The notes: generated from the letters alone by a model not told the origin. Positions 1-6,610 are shown, counted from the stretch's first letter. The stretch: DNA of 8,017 bases from CAYZPE01 sp046050145 (GCA_046050145.1 JBJOQC010000028.1:1-8017); one strand, 5' to 3'. Numbers and translations are program-made.

Positions 1-1
1 C

Positions 2-196
2 GAATATGAGTTTGTAAAAATGGATTATGACCTTTGGACACCTTTAATACCTAAAGGAGGACATGTTGTTTTACATGATGTAAAAGCTACTCATGTTTAT
101 GGACCCAAAAGAGTATATGAAGAATTAATTCTCAATAATCCAACATGGAAAGATCAACGGATTGTTGGAGGGATGGGTATAGCCACTAAAGCATAA
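2..196 (+). CDS. C-terminal fragment of a probable class I SAM-dependent methyltransferase (5' end outside window)
   Basis: The frame is open from the window edge and ends at TAA 194-196, giving 64 residues of the C-terminus. The visible part reads DYDLWTPLIPKGG, then HVVLHD, then a Tyr-Gly-Pro-x-Arg-Val segment. This pattern (Asp, Trp-x-Pro-Leu, Pro-x-Gly-Gly, three hydrophobics, His-Asp, then a 'G(P)xRV' stretch) is typical of the end of the Rossmann sheet in Methyltransf_24-type and cephalosporin hydroxylase-like enzymes. The SAM-binding glycine motif and any substrate-binding region lie upstream, out of view, so substrate and pathway cannot be given. No terminator hairpin follows; the next gene starts 35 bases later on the same strand. 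The family call rests on a short fragment and is moderate. Confidence 0.5.
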   Translation, partial: EYEFVKMDYDLWTPLIPKGGHVVLHDVKATHVYGPKRVYEELILNNPTWKDQRIVGGMGIATKA

Positions 197-231
197 TCTC
201 TCTTTTTACACTTCACTAGTTATTTTTTAGA

Positions 232-879
232 ATGAAAGTACAATTTCAATACGATAAAGAAAAAGATATTTGGTGCCTTCTCAACAAAGGAAAGAGTTCT
301 GACAACTCCCAGAGCCCAACAAAACAATACGAACAACTTATTACCAAATATGGCAAGAATCCAACCAGTGACGACGTTTCTAATTTTATTGAGGACTACA
401 AAACGAATAACAACATCGACACCCAGCAATTCATAGAAAAATACCAAAAAGACTGGGAAGTCACTTCTAATGAGTTTTACAGAAGAGCCGAAACTATATT
501 CAACGTATCGCTTCCAGAAAACATCACTGGATACCTAACCATAAACAGTCGGTGTCCTTACAGTATTGAAAATAATTACTTCTTTGTCGCAATGTCGAAA
601 AATTTTTCTCATAGAACTGTAATGCATGAGCTTTGGCATTTTTATACATGGTACGGTCTAGACACTGATCAAGAAGAAAAAATAGGAAAACAGAAATATA
701 ATGACATTAAGGAAGCCTTAACTGTTCTATTAAATATTGAATGTAAAGACTTGTTGCCTGAAGGCGTTATTGATTCAGGCTACCCTCAACATCAAGAGCT
801 TCGTCAAAATATAGTTGAGTTTTGGGATACTAATAAAGATATAAAAAAGTTGTGGGACCATTTTATTAAACAAGCTTGA
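232..879 (+). CDS. HEXXH-motif (zincin-like) putative metallopeptidase, cytoplasmic
   Basis: The protein has 215 residues with no signal peptide or membrane segment. Seen directly: a zincin signature HELWH at residues 132-136, flanked by hydrophobic residues as expected for the active-site helix, and a following helix with IKEALTVLLN where Glu161 could be the third zinc ligand (gluzincin arrangement, 25 residues after the second His). The segment before it (about 100-125) is rich in aromatics and short strands. The N-terminal 90 residues are charged and mostly helical, with no domain I recognise. Zincins with this arrangement hydrolyse peptide bonds, but the family and substrate here are unknown; a non-peptidase role is possible. 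No Shine-Dalgarno site precedes ATG 232. A weak TATTTT box at 221-226 could give a leaderless transcript. The gene ends in TGA, so TGA is a stop here. No terminator separates it from the next gene, which has its own promoter. Confidence 0.6.
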   Translation: MKVQFQYDKEKDIWCLLNKGKSSDNSQSPTKQYEQLITKYGKNPTSDDVSNFIEDYKTNNNIDTQQFIEKYQKDWEVTSNEFYRRAETIFNVSLPENITGYLTINSRCPYSIENNYFFVAMSKNFSHRTVMHELWHFYTWYGLDTDQEEKIGKQKYNDIKEALTVLLNIECKDLLPEGVIDSGYPQHQELRQNIVEFWDTNKDIKKLWDHFIKQA

Positions 880-908
880 TTTCAAAAGGAATTAAGCTAA
901 CCCCCATT

Positions 909-917
909 TGCTATACT
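909..917 (+). promoter_or_regulatory. Extended -10 promoter, leaderless start for the 924 gene
   Basis: TGCTATACT is an extended -10 (TG-n-TATACT, 5 of 6 to TATAAT). No convincing -35 lies 16-18 bases upstream, which extended -10 promoters tolerate. The last base is 917, so transcription is predicted to begin at about 924, the A of the ATG. Confidence 0.6.
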
Positions 918-923
918 ATACGT

Positions 924-1409
924 ATGAAAAAAAATATACTCATATTTCTTGTAATTATCTTAGTTGGAATTGTTGTGTATTTTATACAACAAAAGTCTGA
1001 TTCGAACCCTACTAACGAAAATTTAGTTCTCTCTCCTGTATCAGCACAGGGTATTCAATTTATGTACCCGAAAGTTTTACCTACAACATTTATCAAAGCT
1101 CAGGAATGGCCACCTGTTGTTGAAGTTGTTGCAGGCGAATTTACTTGTGCAGAAAACAAGAAAAGTACAATTAACGGTCATGTGTACTGTGTCACAGTCT
1201 CTAGTGAAGGTGCTGCAGGAAGTACCTACACAACATACGAATACTCGACAGATCAGGGTGATTTTGTTGCAAAAACAACATTCACACTCCGTTCTCCTCA
1301 ATGTTTAAATTATGATGAACCGAATCAAAGTACGTGCATAGAAGAACAAGAAAATTTTGATGTAAGTGGTCTTGCTGATCAAATCCTTACAAGTGTTCGA
1401 ATGAAATAA
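924..1409 (+). CDS. Exported, membrane-anchored four-cysteine protein, function unknown
   Basis: The protein has 161 residues from ATG 924. I chose this start over an in-frame TTG at 876 because it places MKK directly before a hydrophobic segment (residues about 4-21) and because the -10 box 909-917 points to it. The first 21 residues form a signal anchor or uncleaved signal peptide, and the rest is predicted to lie outside the membrane. The exported domain has four cysteines (Cys75, Cys89, Cys127, Cys138), enough for two disulphides, and a small Gly/Ala/Ser-rich stretch EGAAGS at residues 95-100 followed by a Tyr/Thr-rich strand region. It looks like a small beta-rich extracytoplasmic domain. 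I cannot name a family; I recall similar short Cys-containing lipid-free exported proteins in Parcubacteria only in general terms. It stands alone: own promoter before it, and another promoter 34 bases after its stop. Confidence 0.7.
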   Translation: MKKNILIFLVIILVGIVVYFIQQKSDSNPTNENLVLSPVSAQGIQFMYPKVLPTTFIKAQEWPPVVEVVAGEFTCAENKKSTINGHVYCVTVSSEGAAGSTYTTYEYSTDQGDFVAKTTFTLRSPQCLNYDEPNQSTCIEEQENFDVSGLADQILTSVRMK

Positions 1410-1442
1410 ATATTTGAATTAGAAAAAGATATTCGAGAGAGC

Positions 1443-1448
1443 TACAAT
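1443..1448 (+). promoter_or_regulatory. -10 box, leaderless start for the aminotransferase operon
   Basis: TACAAT (5 of 6 to TATAAT) ends at 1448, exactly 7 bases before ATG 1455. Transcription is thus predicted to start at the start codon. The -35 is weak: TTAGAA at 1419-1424 with an 18-base spacer. No Shine-Dalgarno site exists between box and ATG. Confidence 0.5.
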
Positions 1449-1454
1449 AGAGAC

Positions 1455-2375
1455 ATGACTGAAATATATAAACACGCATACTTTGGTGATACGATTATCC
1501 CCCTTCAAGATGCGAATCTGAGTATTACAAGCTCAGCAGTGCTCTATGGCTTGAGTATATACACCGTACTCCCCCTCTTTGTAACAAAAGATGGATTACA
1601 AGCACTCCTTTTACAAGACCATTACAACCGCCTTGTAAACTCAGCAAAAATAATTGGGATCGATACCTTTGAGCCACAATGGACCTTTGAGAGATTCAAA
1701 AGTGCCATAACAGAAGTAGTTAAGACCAACAACATTACGCAAGACTCGTTTATCCGCATAACGATCCATGTGACTAAAAAACTTCCTGGCACACGCTCAC
1801 GAGGACTTGAGACAACGGTGAGTATTTTTGCGTATGAAGCAAAAGCAATCATTCCACAAAATGGCGCTCGCCTTAAAACAAGTGTATGGCGAAGAGTGCC
1901 AGACTATGCAATCCCTTCTCGAGCAAAAGTAAATGGTGCGTACGTAAATTCTGTTTTAGGAAAACAAGATGCACTAGACAGTGGATATGATGACTGTATT
2001 TTTCTCGATAGTTTTGGACATGTCTCAGAGTTGAGTGCTGCTAATATTTTCATTGTACGCAACAACACACTCATTACCCCAAGCTGTTCAAGCGACATTC
2101 TCGAAGGAATAAACAGAAAAGTGGTTCTTGAACTTGCAGAAGAGATGAATATCCCTACAGCTGAACGAAACATAGACCTAACCGAACTCTACGTATCAGA
2201 AGAAATATTTGCTTGTGGCACATCTTCATTTATCGCACCTGTTATAGAAGTAGATGCTCGAAAAATAGGAACCGGAAAAATAGGAACTCTTACAAAAAAG
2301 ATACAGGAAAAATATCTTTCAGTCCTTCACGGCAAAGATCCTGAAAGTAAAAAATACCTCACACCACTTTCATGA
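1455..2375 (+). CDS. Class IV (fold-type IV) PLP aminotransferase, branched-chain aminotransferase-like
   Basis: The protein has 306 residues, the normal length for branched-chain aminotransferase (IlvE, about 309). It transfers an amino group between an amino acid and 2-oxoglutarate using PLP, in the cytoplasm. Seen: N-terminal domain with SSAVLYGLSIY (26-36) matching the 'HALHYGTSVF' region; Arg101 in FIRITI, matching the substrate-loop Arg region; the PLP lysine Lys158 in PSRAKVNGAY; SELSAANIF (191-199), the equivalent of SEGAGENLF with the conserved Glu192; and the phosphate-binding loop GTSSFIAPV (255-263). Oddity: the 'FEGIR' segment that helps define branched-chain specificity is replaced by YTVLP (36-40), so D-amino acid aminotransferase or 4-amino-4-deoxychorismate lyase-like specificity is not excluded. 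The gene overlaps the downstream acetyltransferase by 4 bases (ATGA), so the two are translationally coupled. No other amino-acid biosynthesis gene lies nearby. Confidence 0.85.
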   Translation: MTEIYKHAYFGDTIIPLQDANLSITSSAVLYGLSIYTVLPLFVTKDGLQALLLQDHYNRLVNSAKIIGIDTFEPQWTFERFKSAITEVVKTNNITQDSFIRITIHVTKKLPGTRSRGLETTVSIFAYEAKAIIPQNGARLKTSVWRRVPDYAIPSRAKVNGAYVNSVLGKQDALDSGYDDCIFLDSFGHVSELSAANIFIVRNNTLITPSCSSDILEGINRKVVLELAEEMNIPTAERNIDLTELYVSEEIFACGTSSFIAPVIEVDARKIGTGKIGTLTKKIQEKYLSVLHGKDPESKKYLTPLS

Positions 2376-2800
2376 TGAATATTCGACCTCTGCAAAAAAG
2401 TGACTTTGGAAAAGGTTTTGTACAAACCTTAGAGAGTCTTCGTCCTATTGGAAATCTCGACACTGAAGAGCTTGAAACTATTTTTAATCATATTTCAGAA
2501 AATAAACATCACCATATTTTTGTGGCAGAAGAAGGTAGCAATATCATTGGCACAGTCACCATACTCATAGAACAAAAATTTATTCGACAAGGAGGTAGGG
2601 TCGCACATATTGAAGATGTTGCTGTACACAAAGATTTTCAAGGAAAAGGTATCGGCTCAAAAATTATAGAACATGCACTCGCATATGCCCGCACACAAAA
2701 CTGCTACAAAGCAATCCTTACCTGCAATGAACACAATACCCCTTTTTATGAAAAACTTGGTTTCAAAAAGCATGAAACTGAAATGAGAAAAGACCTGTAA
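2372..2800 (+). CDS. GNAT acetyltransferase resembling eukaryotic glucosamine-6-phosphate N-acetyltransferase (GNA1)
   Basis: The protein has 142 residues (141 if the second, adjacent ATG is used). It transfers acetyl from acetyl-CoA. The whole length follows the GNA1 pattern: IRPL near the start with a TLxxLxxIG helix (19-27), LIEQKFI then HIEDVAV (65-85), the acetyl-CoA loop QGKGIG (90-95), and CYKAIL followed by FYEKLGF (111-131). From memory of yeast Gna1, the Glu98-Asp99 pair corresponds to Glu81-Asp82, and Tyr143, which supports the CoA thiolate, corresponds to Tyr126. Both are kept. Asp134 of yeast, implicated in substrate handling, is Thr117 here, so glucosamine-6-phosphate is likely but not assured. 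If active it would supply N-acetylglucosamine-6-phosphate toward UDP-GlcNAc. Coupled to the aminotransferase by an ATGA overlap. Ends just before a new promoter. Confidence 0.75.
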   Translation: MMNIRPLQKSDFGKGFVQTLESLRPIGNLDTEELETIFNHISENKHHHIFVAEEGSNIIGTVTILIEQKFIRQGGRVAHIEDVAVHKDFQGKGIGSKIIEHALAYARTQNCYKAILTCNEHNTPFYEKLGFKKHETEMRKDL

Positions 2801-2806
2801 AAAGAG

Positions 2807-2812
2807 TATAAT
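2807..2812 (+). promoter_or_regulatory. Consensus -10 box before the small membrane protein gene
   Basis: TATAAT is a perfect -10. Predicted transcription start is near 2819, giving a leader of about 21 bases before ATG 2840. The -35 candidate TGAGAA (2784-2789) at a 17-base spacer is poor. Confidence 0.45.
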
Positions 2813-2839
2813 AAAACCATATCAATTAACCGATCTTAT

Positions 2840-3229
2840 ATGATCATACAAACAGTAAATATCGTATCGGGTTTTCTACTTGCAGCACCTCAACTCAAAA
2901 CATTCACAAAAAGTGACCAACTTATAGGAAGTATAAACAGTGCCGAAAGCGCACTCGCAAAGTGGAGTAAGCTACTTGGTGTTATGGAACTCATTTTAGG
3001 AGTAATCGCTCTTGTTGAAAGAGTTAGCTATTCAAGCATTGTTCCCTATTACTACAATTACGGATCGAGCTATCCTCAAGCAATCATCGCAATTCTTATG
3101 GGACTACTTCTTGCGTCTCACCTATTCGAAAAAAATCAATTTGTTCGAGAAAAAATTACCCTTCTTCGTCCTTACTCCGCTGTTATTGGTATTGTTGGTA
3201 TTCTCATCGGACTTTTTTCAATTATTTAA
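2840..3229 (+). CDS. Small integral membrane protein, function unknown
   Basis: The protein has 129 residues, mostly hydrophobic. Membrane segments are visible at about 43-61 (KLLGVMELILGVIALVE), 79-96 (QAIIAILMGLLLASHLF) and 111-129 (YSAVIGIVGILIGLFSII), with a weaker hydrophobic stretch at 7-18. The first two are linked by a Tyr/Ser-rich loop (SSIVPYYYNYG) and the last two by a basic, charged loop (EKNQFVREK). There is no signal for enzymatic activity and no family I recognise. The start lacks a Shine-Dalgarno site. The gene ends 10 bases before a strong two-way terminator that it shares with the convergent DoxX gene. Coding is supported by length, clear segment spacing and position between a promoter and a terminator. 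Confidence 0.65.
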   Translation: MIIQTVNIVSGFLLAAPQLKTFTKSDQLIGSINSAESALAKWSKLLGVMELILGVIALVERVSYSSIVPYYYNYGSSYPQAIIAILMGLLLASHLFEKNQFVREKITLLRPYSAVIGIVGILIGLFSII

Positions 3230-3239
3230 TTATTCAACA

Positions 3240-3275
3240 AAAAAAACCGCAACTCTCCTGAGTTGCGGTTTTTTT
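3240..3275. terminator. Bidirectional intrinsic terminator between the convergent 2840 and DoxX genes
   Basis: A perfect 16-bp stem (3240-3255 with 3260-3275) closes on the loop TCCT. It has seven A on the left and seven T on the right around the GC-rich core CCGCAACTC, so it works in both directions. Confidence 0.92.
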
Positions 3276-3278
3276 ATT

Positions 3279-3707
3279 TTATACCGTAGGTTGATTTTGT
3301 TGTCCTGAAGGATTTCCCAAGACACTCATGTATTTTTTACCAAACAAAGAATTGCTTCCCGCACCTGTAAACACAAAACCGAGGTTTACCATGAGAAGTA
3401 CGAACTCATATTCTGAAGCTCCAAAACCTCCTGCTGGCCATTTTACATTGAGAATTGCAACCGCCATAATAACAGCCAAAAGAAGTCCTACGATTTTTAC
3501 AGAGAAACCTATAACAAGAGCAATACCGCCCACAAACTCAACAAGACCTACAACCCAGGCGAATACTTCTGGCATAGGAATATTAACACCTTGGAAAAAA
3601 GCAGTTGTGCCCGCAATGTTCTGTAATTTACTCCAACCATGTGCGATAAAAATTACCCCAACACCAATTCGCATAAGAAGTAAGCCGAGACTTGATTTAG
3701 AATTCAT
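3279..3707 (-). CDS. DoxX family membrane protein
   Basis: The protein has 142 residues, the usual DoxX length, with four predicted membrane helices (about 9-23, 47-67, 70-88, 100-116). The family pattern is clear: LGLLLMRIGVGVIFIAHGWSK (helix 1 with Arg13, His23-Gly24 and Lys27), then PMPEVFAWVVGLVEFVGGIAL with Glu57 and Gly60-Gly61, a third helix ending in a Trp-Pro segment, and GASEYEFVLLMVNLGFVFTGAG in helix 4, where Glu and Asn sit in or near the membrane. DoxX proteins are membrane subunits or quinone-linked redox proteins in some bacteria and archaea; for this single-gene version no partner is visible, so the role is open. The C-terminal 20 residues are polar (Gly, Gln, Asn). It is transcribed alone, convergent with the 2840 gene and divergent from typA. 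Confidence 0.9.
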   Translation of the reverse strand: MNSKSSLGLLLMRIGVGVIFIAHGWSKLQNIAGTTAFFQGVNIPMPEVFAWVVGLVEFVGGIALVIGFSVKIVGLLLAVIMAVAILNVKWPAGGFGASEYEFVLLMVNLGFVFTGAGSNSLFGKKYMSVLGNPSGQQNQPTV

Positions 3708-3743
3708 ACATTAAAAATAAGTATTAATACGTCTATAGGACTT

Positions 3744-3752
3744 ATTATATCA
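3744..3752 (-). promoter_or_regulatory. Extended -10 promoter for the DoxX gene
   Basis: Read on the minus strand, TG-A-TATAAT is a perfect extended -10. Predicted start is near 3737, leaving a leader of about 30 bases before ATG 3707. A second weak box, TATTTT (3714-3719, minus strand), sits exactly 7 bases from the ATG and could give a leaderless form. Confidence 0.5.
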
Positions 3753-3778
3753 ACACATCCATAAAAATAATAAAAACT

Positions 3779-3807
3779 TTGACTAAAATACGATTATTTG
3801 GTACTCT
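3779..3807 (+). promoter_or_regulatory. Sigma-70-type promoter for typA
   Basis: TTGACT (-35, 3779-3784) is followed after 17 bases by TACTCT (-10, 3802-3807) with TG one base upstream (3799-3800). Start is predicted near 3814, with a leader of about 48 bases. A second TATACT (3856-3861) directly abuts the ATG, but it is too close to serve the annotated start. Confidence 0.5.
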
Positions 3808-3861
3808 TTTACAACTTCCCACGGGGAATTTTTTATTTAACCACTTCCCTTTTTATATACT

Positions 3862-5613
3862 ATGGAGATTCGAAACATCGCAATTATCGCTCACGTTGAC
3901 CACGGCAAGACAACCTTGACCGATGCAATCATGCGTCAAACAGGAACAGTTACTGATGGTGCAAGTATGGACTCAAACGCTCTCGAACAAGAGCGCGGTA
4001 TCACCATATACGCAAAAAACTCTGCTATTTTATACAAAGATACAAAAATAAACATCGTAGACACACCAGGTCACGCTGACTTCGGATCTGAAGTTGAACG
4101 TGTACTCCGCTCTATCGACAACGTTATCCTTATTGTGGATGCTCAAGAAGGTCCGATGCCTCAAACTCGATTCGTACTCAAGAAGTCACTCGAACTTGGA
4201 ATGAAGCCTATTGTTGTTTTAAATAAAATCGACAAACCTGCTGCAAACCCAAAAATGGCTGAAGAGAAGGTTCTTGAACTATTTCTTGAACTCGGAGCAA
4301 ATGAAGAGCAAATAAACTTCCCTGTTATTTTTGCTATTGGACGTGATGGTATTGCAAAGAAAAATCTCACAGATGAATCAAAAGATCTTTCTCCACTCCT
4401 TGATATGATTCTAGAAAAGGTTCCAGCAGCTCCAAGTAATATTTCTGCACCTCTTCGCGCACAACCATTCAACCTTGGATATGACAACTACGTTGGACGA
4501 CTCGCTGTATGTCGTATATACGAAGGAACTGTTTCTGTTGGTCAAAAGATTTTTGTAAAAACACCTACAAGCGCTGTTCGTAGTGCCACAGTCACAAAGC
4601 TCTATACCTTTACAGGAATCTCACGAGTAGAGACACAGCAAGCAAGTGCTGGGGACATCGTAACTATTGCTGGTATTCCTGATATATACATTGGAGAGAC
4701 AATCATGTCAGATGAAAACACCGAAGCGCTTTCAATGATTTCTGTTGATGAACCGACAATTGAACTCGACTTTTTGGTTAACAACTCTCCTTTTGCAGGA
4801 CGAGATGGAAAGTTTGTTACCTCTCGTCAGATTCATGATCGCCTCGAACGAGAACTCGAAGTAAATGTGGGTCTTAAAATAAACTTCCAAAACGGAGACG
4901 TATTCAAAGTTGCTGGTCGTGGAGAACTTCACATCGCTATTCTTCTTGAAACAATGCGCCGAGAAGGTTTTGAACTTCAAGTATCACAGCCACAAGTTAT
5001 CACCAAAGAAATTGATGGCGTACTGTGTGAACCTTTCGAAGAGATTACTATTGACGCACCGAGTGAATCTCAAGGTATTGTGATCGAAAAACTCGGCAAA
5101 CGAGGAGCTGTAATGAAAGACATGCAAGCTCATGATACGACCGTTCGTATGATCTTTGAAGGACCTACTCGTGGACTTTTGGGATACAGAAATGAATTTA
5201 CAATCGACACAAAAGGCGAAGGTATTATGTCTGGACGAGTTATTGGATTTAAACCACATGTAGGAGAAATTCGCCGAAGACAGGTAGGATCAATGGTGTC
5301 TATGATAGGAGGAAAAACTCTTGCTTTTGCCCTTGGAAACCTTCAAACTCGTGGAACTCTCTACGTAGGACCAACTGCTGAGGTGTATGAAGGAATGGTT
5401 GTGGGAAATACTTCAAAAGGAGACTCTATGGAAGTAAACCCTATTAAAGGAAAAGCTCTAACAAACATGCGTGCATCTGGGTCTGATGAAAAGATCTATC
5501 TCACACCACCATGGGAAATCACAATTGAACGTGGTCTTGAAATTATGGCGGAGGATGAATACCTCGAAATCACTCCAAACTTTACTCGACTACGAAAGAA
5601 GAACTATAAATAA
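3862..5613 (+). CDS. typA: TypA/BipA translational GTPase
   Basis: The protein has 583 residues (E. coli TypA is about 607; the shortfall is mostly the C-terminal tail). It is a ribosome-associated GTPase of the EF-G class that acts in ribosome assembly and stress or cold adaptation. Seen: G1 AHVDHGKT (10-17), G2 ERGITI (44-49), G3 DTPGH (67-71), G4 NKID (121-124), a beta-barrel domain II from about 200, and the TypA-specific blocks SVDEPT (294-299), SPFAGRDGKFVTSRQ (309-323), AGRGELH (351-357), RREGFELQVS (366-375), RGLLGYRNEF (437-446), RQVGSMVS (473-480) and LTNMRASGSDE (533-543). In the G5 region the usual Ser-Ala is Ala-Ile (FAIGRDG, 157-163). Start: an in-frame stop at 3838-3840 and no other start codon before 3862 fix ATG 3862. 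There is no Shine-Dalgarno site. Confidence 0.97.
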   Translation: MEIRNIAIIAHVDHGKTTLTDAIMRQTGTVTDGASMDSNALEQERGITIYAKNSAILYKDTKINIVDTPGHADFGSEVERVLRSIDNVILIVDAQEGPMPQTRFVLKKSLELGMKPIVVLNKIDKPAANPKMAEEKVLELFLELGANEEQINFPVIFAIGRDGIAKKNLTDESKDLSPLLDMILEKVPAAPSNISAPLRAQPFNLGYDNYVGRLAVCRIYEGTVSVGQKIFVKTPTSAVRSATVTKLYTFTGISRVETQQASAGDIVTIAGIPDIYIGETIMSDENTEALSMISVDEPTIELDFLVNNSPFAGRDGKFVTSRQIHDRLERELEVNVGLKINFQNGDVFKVAGRGELHIAILLETMRREGFELQVSQPQVITKEIDGVLCEPFEEITIDAPSESQGIVIEKLGKRGAVMKDMQAHDTTVRMIFEGPTRGLLGYRNEFTIDTKGEGIMSGRVIGFKPHVGEIRRRQVGSMVSMIGGKTLAFALGNLQTRGTLYVGPTAEVYEGMVVGNTSKGDSMEVNPIKGKALTNMRASGSDEKIYLTPPWEITIERGLEIMAEDEYLEITPNFTRLRKKNYK

Positions 5614-5643
5614 CAAAAAGTCTCGCTCAGGCGGGACTTTTTG
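5614..5643 (+). terminator. Intrinsic terminator of typA
   Basis: Directly after the stop codon, a 13-bp stem (5614-5626 with 5631-5643, one G-T pair) closes on TCAG. The 3' arm ends in five T. The A-run on the left arm makes it weakly two-way. Confidence 0.88.
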
Positions 5644-5695
5644 TTTCTATTGCCAATAGTTCTTTTTTGTGATAGAAATTGCAGACCTTAATCGG

Positions 5696-5701
5696 TAATA
5701 T
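5696..5701 (+). promoter_or_regulatory. -10 box, leaderless start for the 5708 gene
   Basis: TAATAT ends at 5701, 7 bases before ATG 5708, so transcription should begin at the start codon. The -35 is poor (TAGAAA at 5673-5678). Confidence 0.4.
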
Positions 5702-5707
5702 ATACAT

Positions 5708-6607
5708 ATGAAAAAACACTTTATTCTCTTTACACTTGCATTAAGCCTCATTGGTTCCATGACAGTGTATGCCCAAACAAACAACCTTTCAGGAACAGAA
5801 GACTTTCCACCTGAAATACACATTGGAAAAGGCGGGCTCGTTAAAGCTCAAGGCATCAAAGTGATGCAAATATCAGGAAATACTATTTTTGCTCGTTTTA
5901 TATGGCAAGAAGCTTACTTGCGACTTACTATAAAAACTGACTCGAGCACACGTATCACCCGTCGCTACGGAGGTACACTTCCTCTTTCACAAATATCTGT
6001 CGGTGACTGGCTTGTTATTGAAGGAGAACTTGAACGAGGATCTGAATCATTTTCAGTTAAAGCAACAGCAATAAAGGATGTAAGTATTTTTACTCAAGAC
6101 GAGGTAAAAACGTCTGGAACAATTACAGAGAGCATTGGTGGAGGGTCTACCCTCAAACTTCAAAGTAAAGAGAAAGGATTGATTGAGATTCGTACTGATG
6201 GCACTACTCATATTAAAAAAGGATCTCTTTCAATTTCACCAAAAGATATTCAAGTTGGTGACACTATCACCTCAGTCCTTGGAGTATTTGATACTGCAAA
6301 GAAAAGTATGCAAGCAACCTTTATTGAGGTGTTTGTAAATATGAATATATTTACCCCACAAAATTTCCAAGGAACACTTGTATCGATCGAAAAAACAACA
6401 CTACCTACAACAATCGTTATTGCAGTTGGAAATAAAAATTATACCGTAAAGCTCACTGAGAAAACTTCGATAATGCGAGCAAGCCGAGCTCTCGTAACCC
6501 TTCCCCGTTTTGTTGTTGGAGATACTATCCGTTTCTATGGCAATATTACTGAACAGGATTTAAACGTAATCGACAATGTGTTGGTTGTACGAAATATAAG
6601 TTTGTAA
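5708..6607 (+). CDS. Secreted protein with three DUF5666-like repeats
   Basis: The protein has 299 residues. A signal peptide is clear: MKK, a hydrophobic core (about 5-18) and a VYA-Q cleavage site near residue 22. The mature part contains three repeats of about 75-80 residues, at roughly 46-127, 137-210 and 221-297. Each has the same order: a strand beginning GT-x-x-x-I or similar, a Thr-rich strand pair that ends in TRIT, THIK or TSIM, a loop with Leu/Ser, then VGD (98-100, 183-185, 270-272) leading into a hydrophobic strand, and a final 'A-x-x-I' strand. This is the layout of DUF5666, a small beta-barrel (OB-like) fold found in exported bacterial proteins of unknown role. Nothing suggests an enzyme; binding or scaffolding outside the cell is inference. 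It is flanked by its own promoter and a terminator. Confidence 0.75.
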   Translation: MKKHFILFTLALSLIGSMTVYAQTNNLSGTEDFPPEIHIGKGGLVKAQGIKVMQISGNTIFARFIWQEAYLRLTIKTDSSTRITRRYGGTLPLSQISVGDWLVIEGELERGSESFSVKATAIKDVSIFTQDEVKTSGTITESIGGGSTLKLQSKEKGLIEIRTDGTTHIKKGSLSISPKDIQVGDTITSVLGVFDTAKKSMQATFIEVFVNMNIFTPQNFQGTLVSIEKTTLPTTIVIAVGNKNYTVKLTEKTSIMRASRALVTLPRFVVGDTIRFYGNITEQDLNVIDNVLVVRNISL

Positions 6608-6610
6608 ACA

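Noticed and set aside
53..65. AAAGGAGG followed by ATG, a textbook ribosome site
   Set aside because: It lies inside the methyltransferase frame (Pro-Lys-Gly-Gly), and the ATG at 63 opens only six codons.
876..923. Upstream in-frame TTG extension of the exported protein gene
   Set aside because: It overlaps the previous gene, puts a polar stretch before the signal anchor, and ignores the -10 box that points to ATG 924.
2819..2839. In-frame ATA at 2819, exactly 7 bases after the TATAAT box, as a leaderless non-AUG start for the membrane protein
   Set aside because: The spacing is intriguing given the other genes, but the frame match has a one-in-three chance and AUA starts are very rare. ATG 2840 is kept.
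3328..3714. Plus-strand ORF of 128 codons opposite DoxX
   Set aside because: It is the antisense shadow of a clear DoxX gene and has no family features or start signals.
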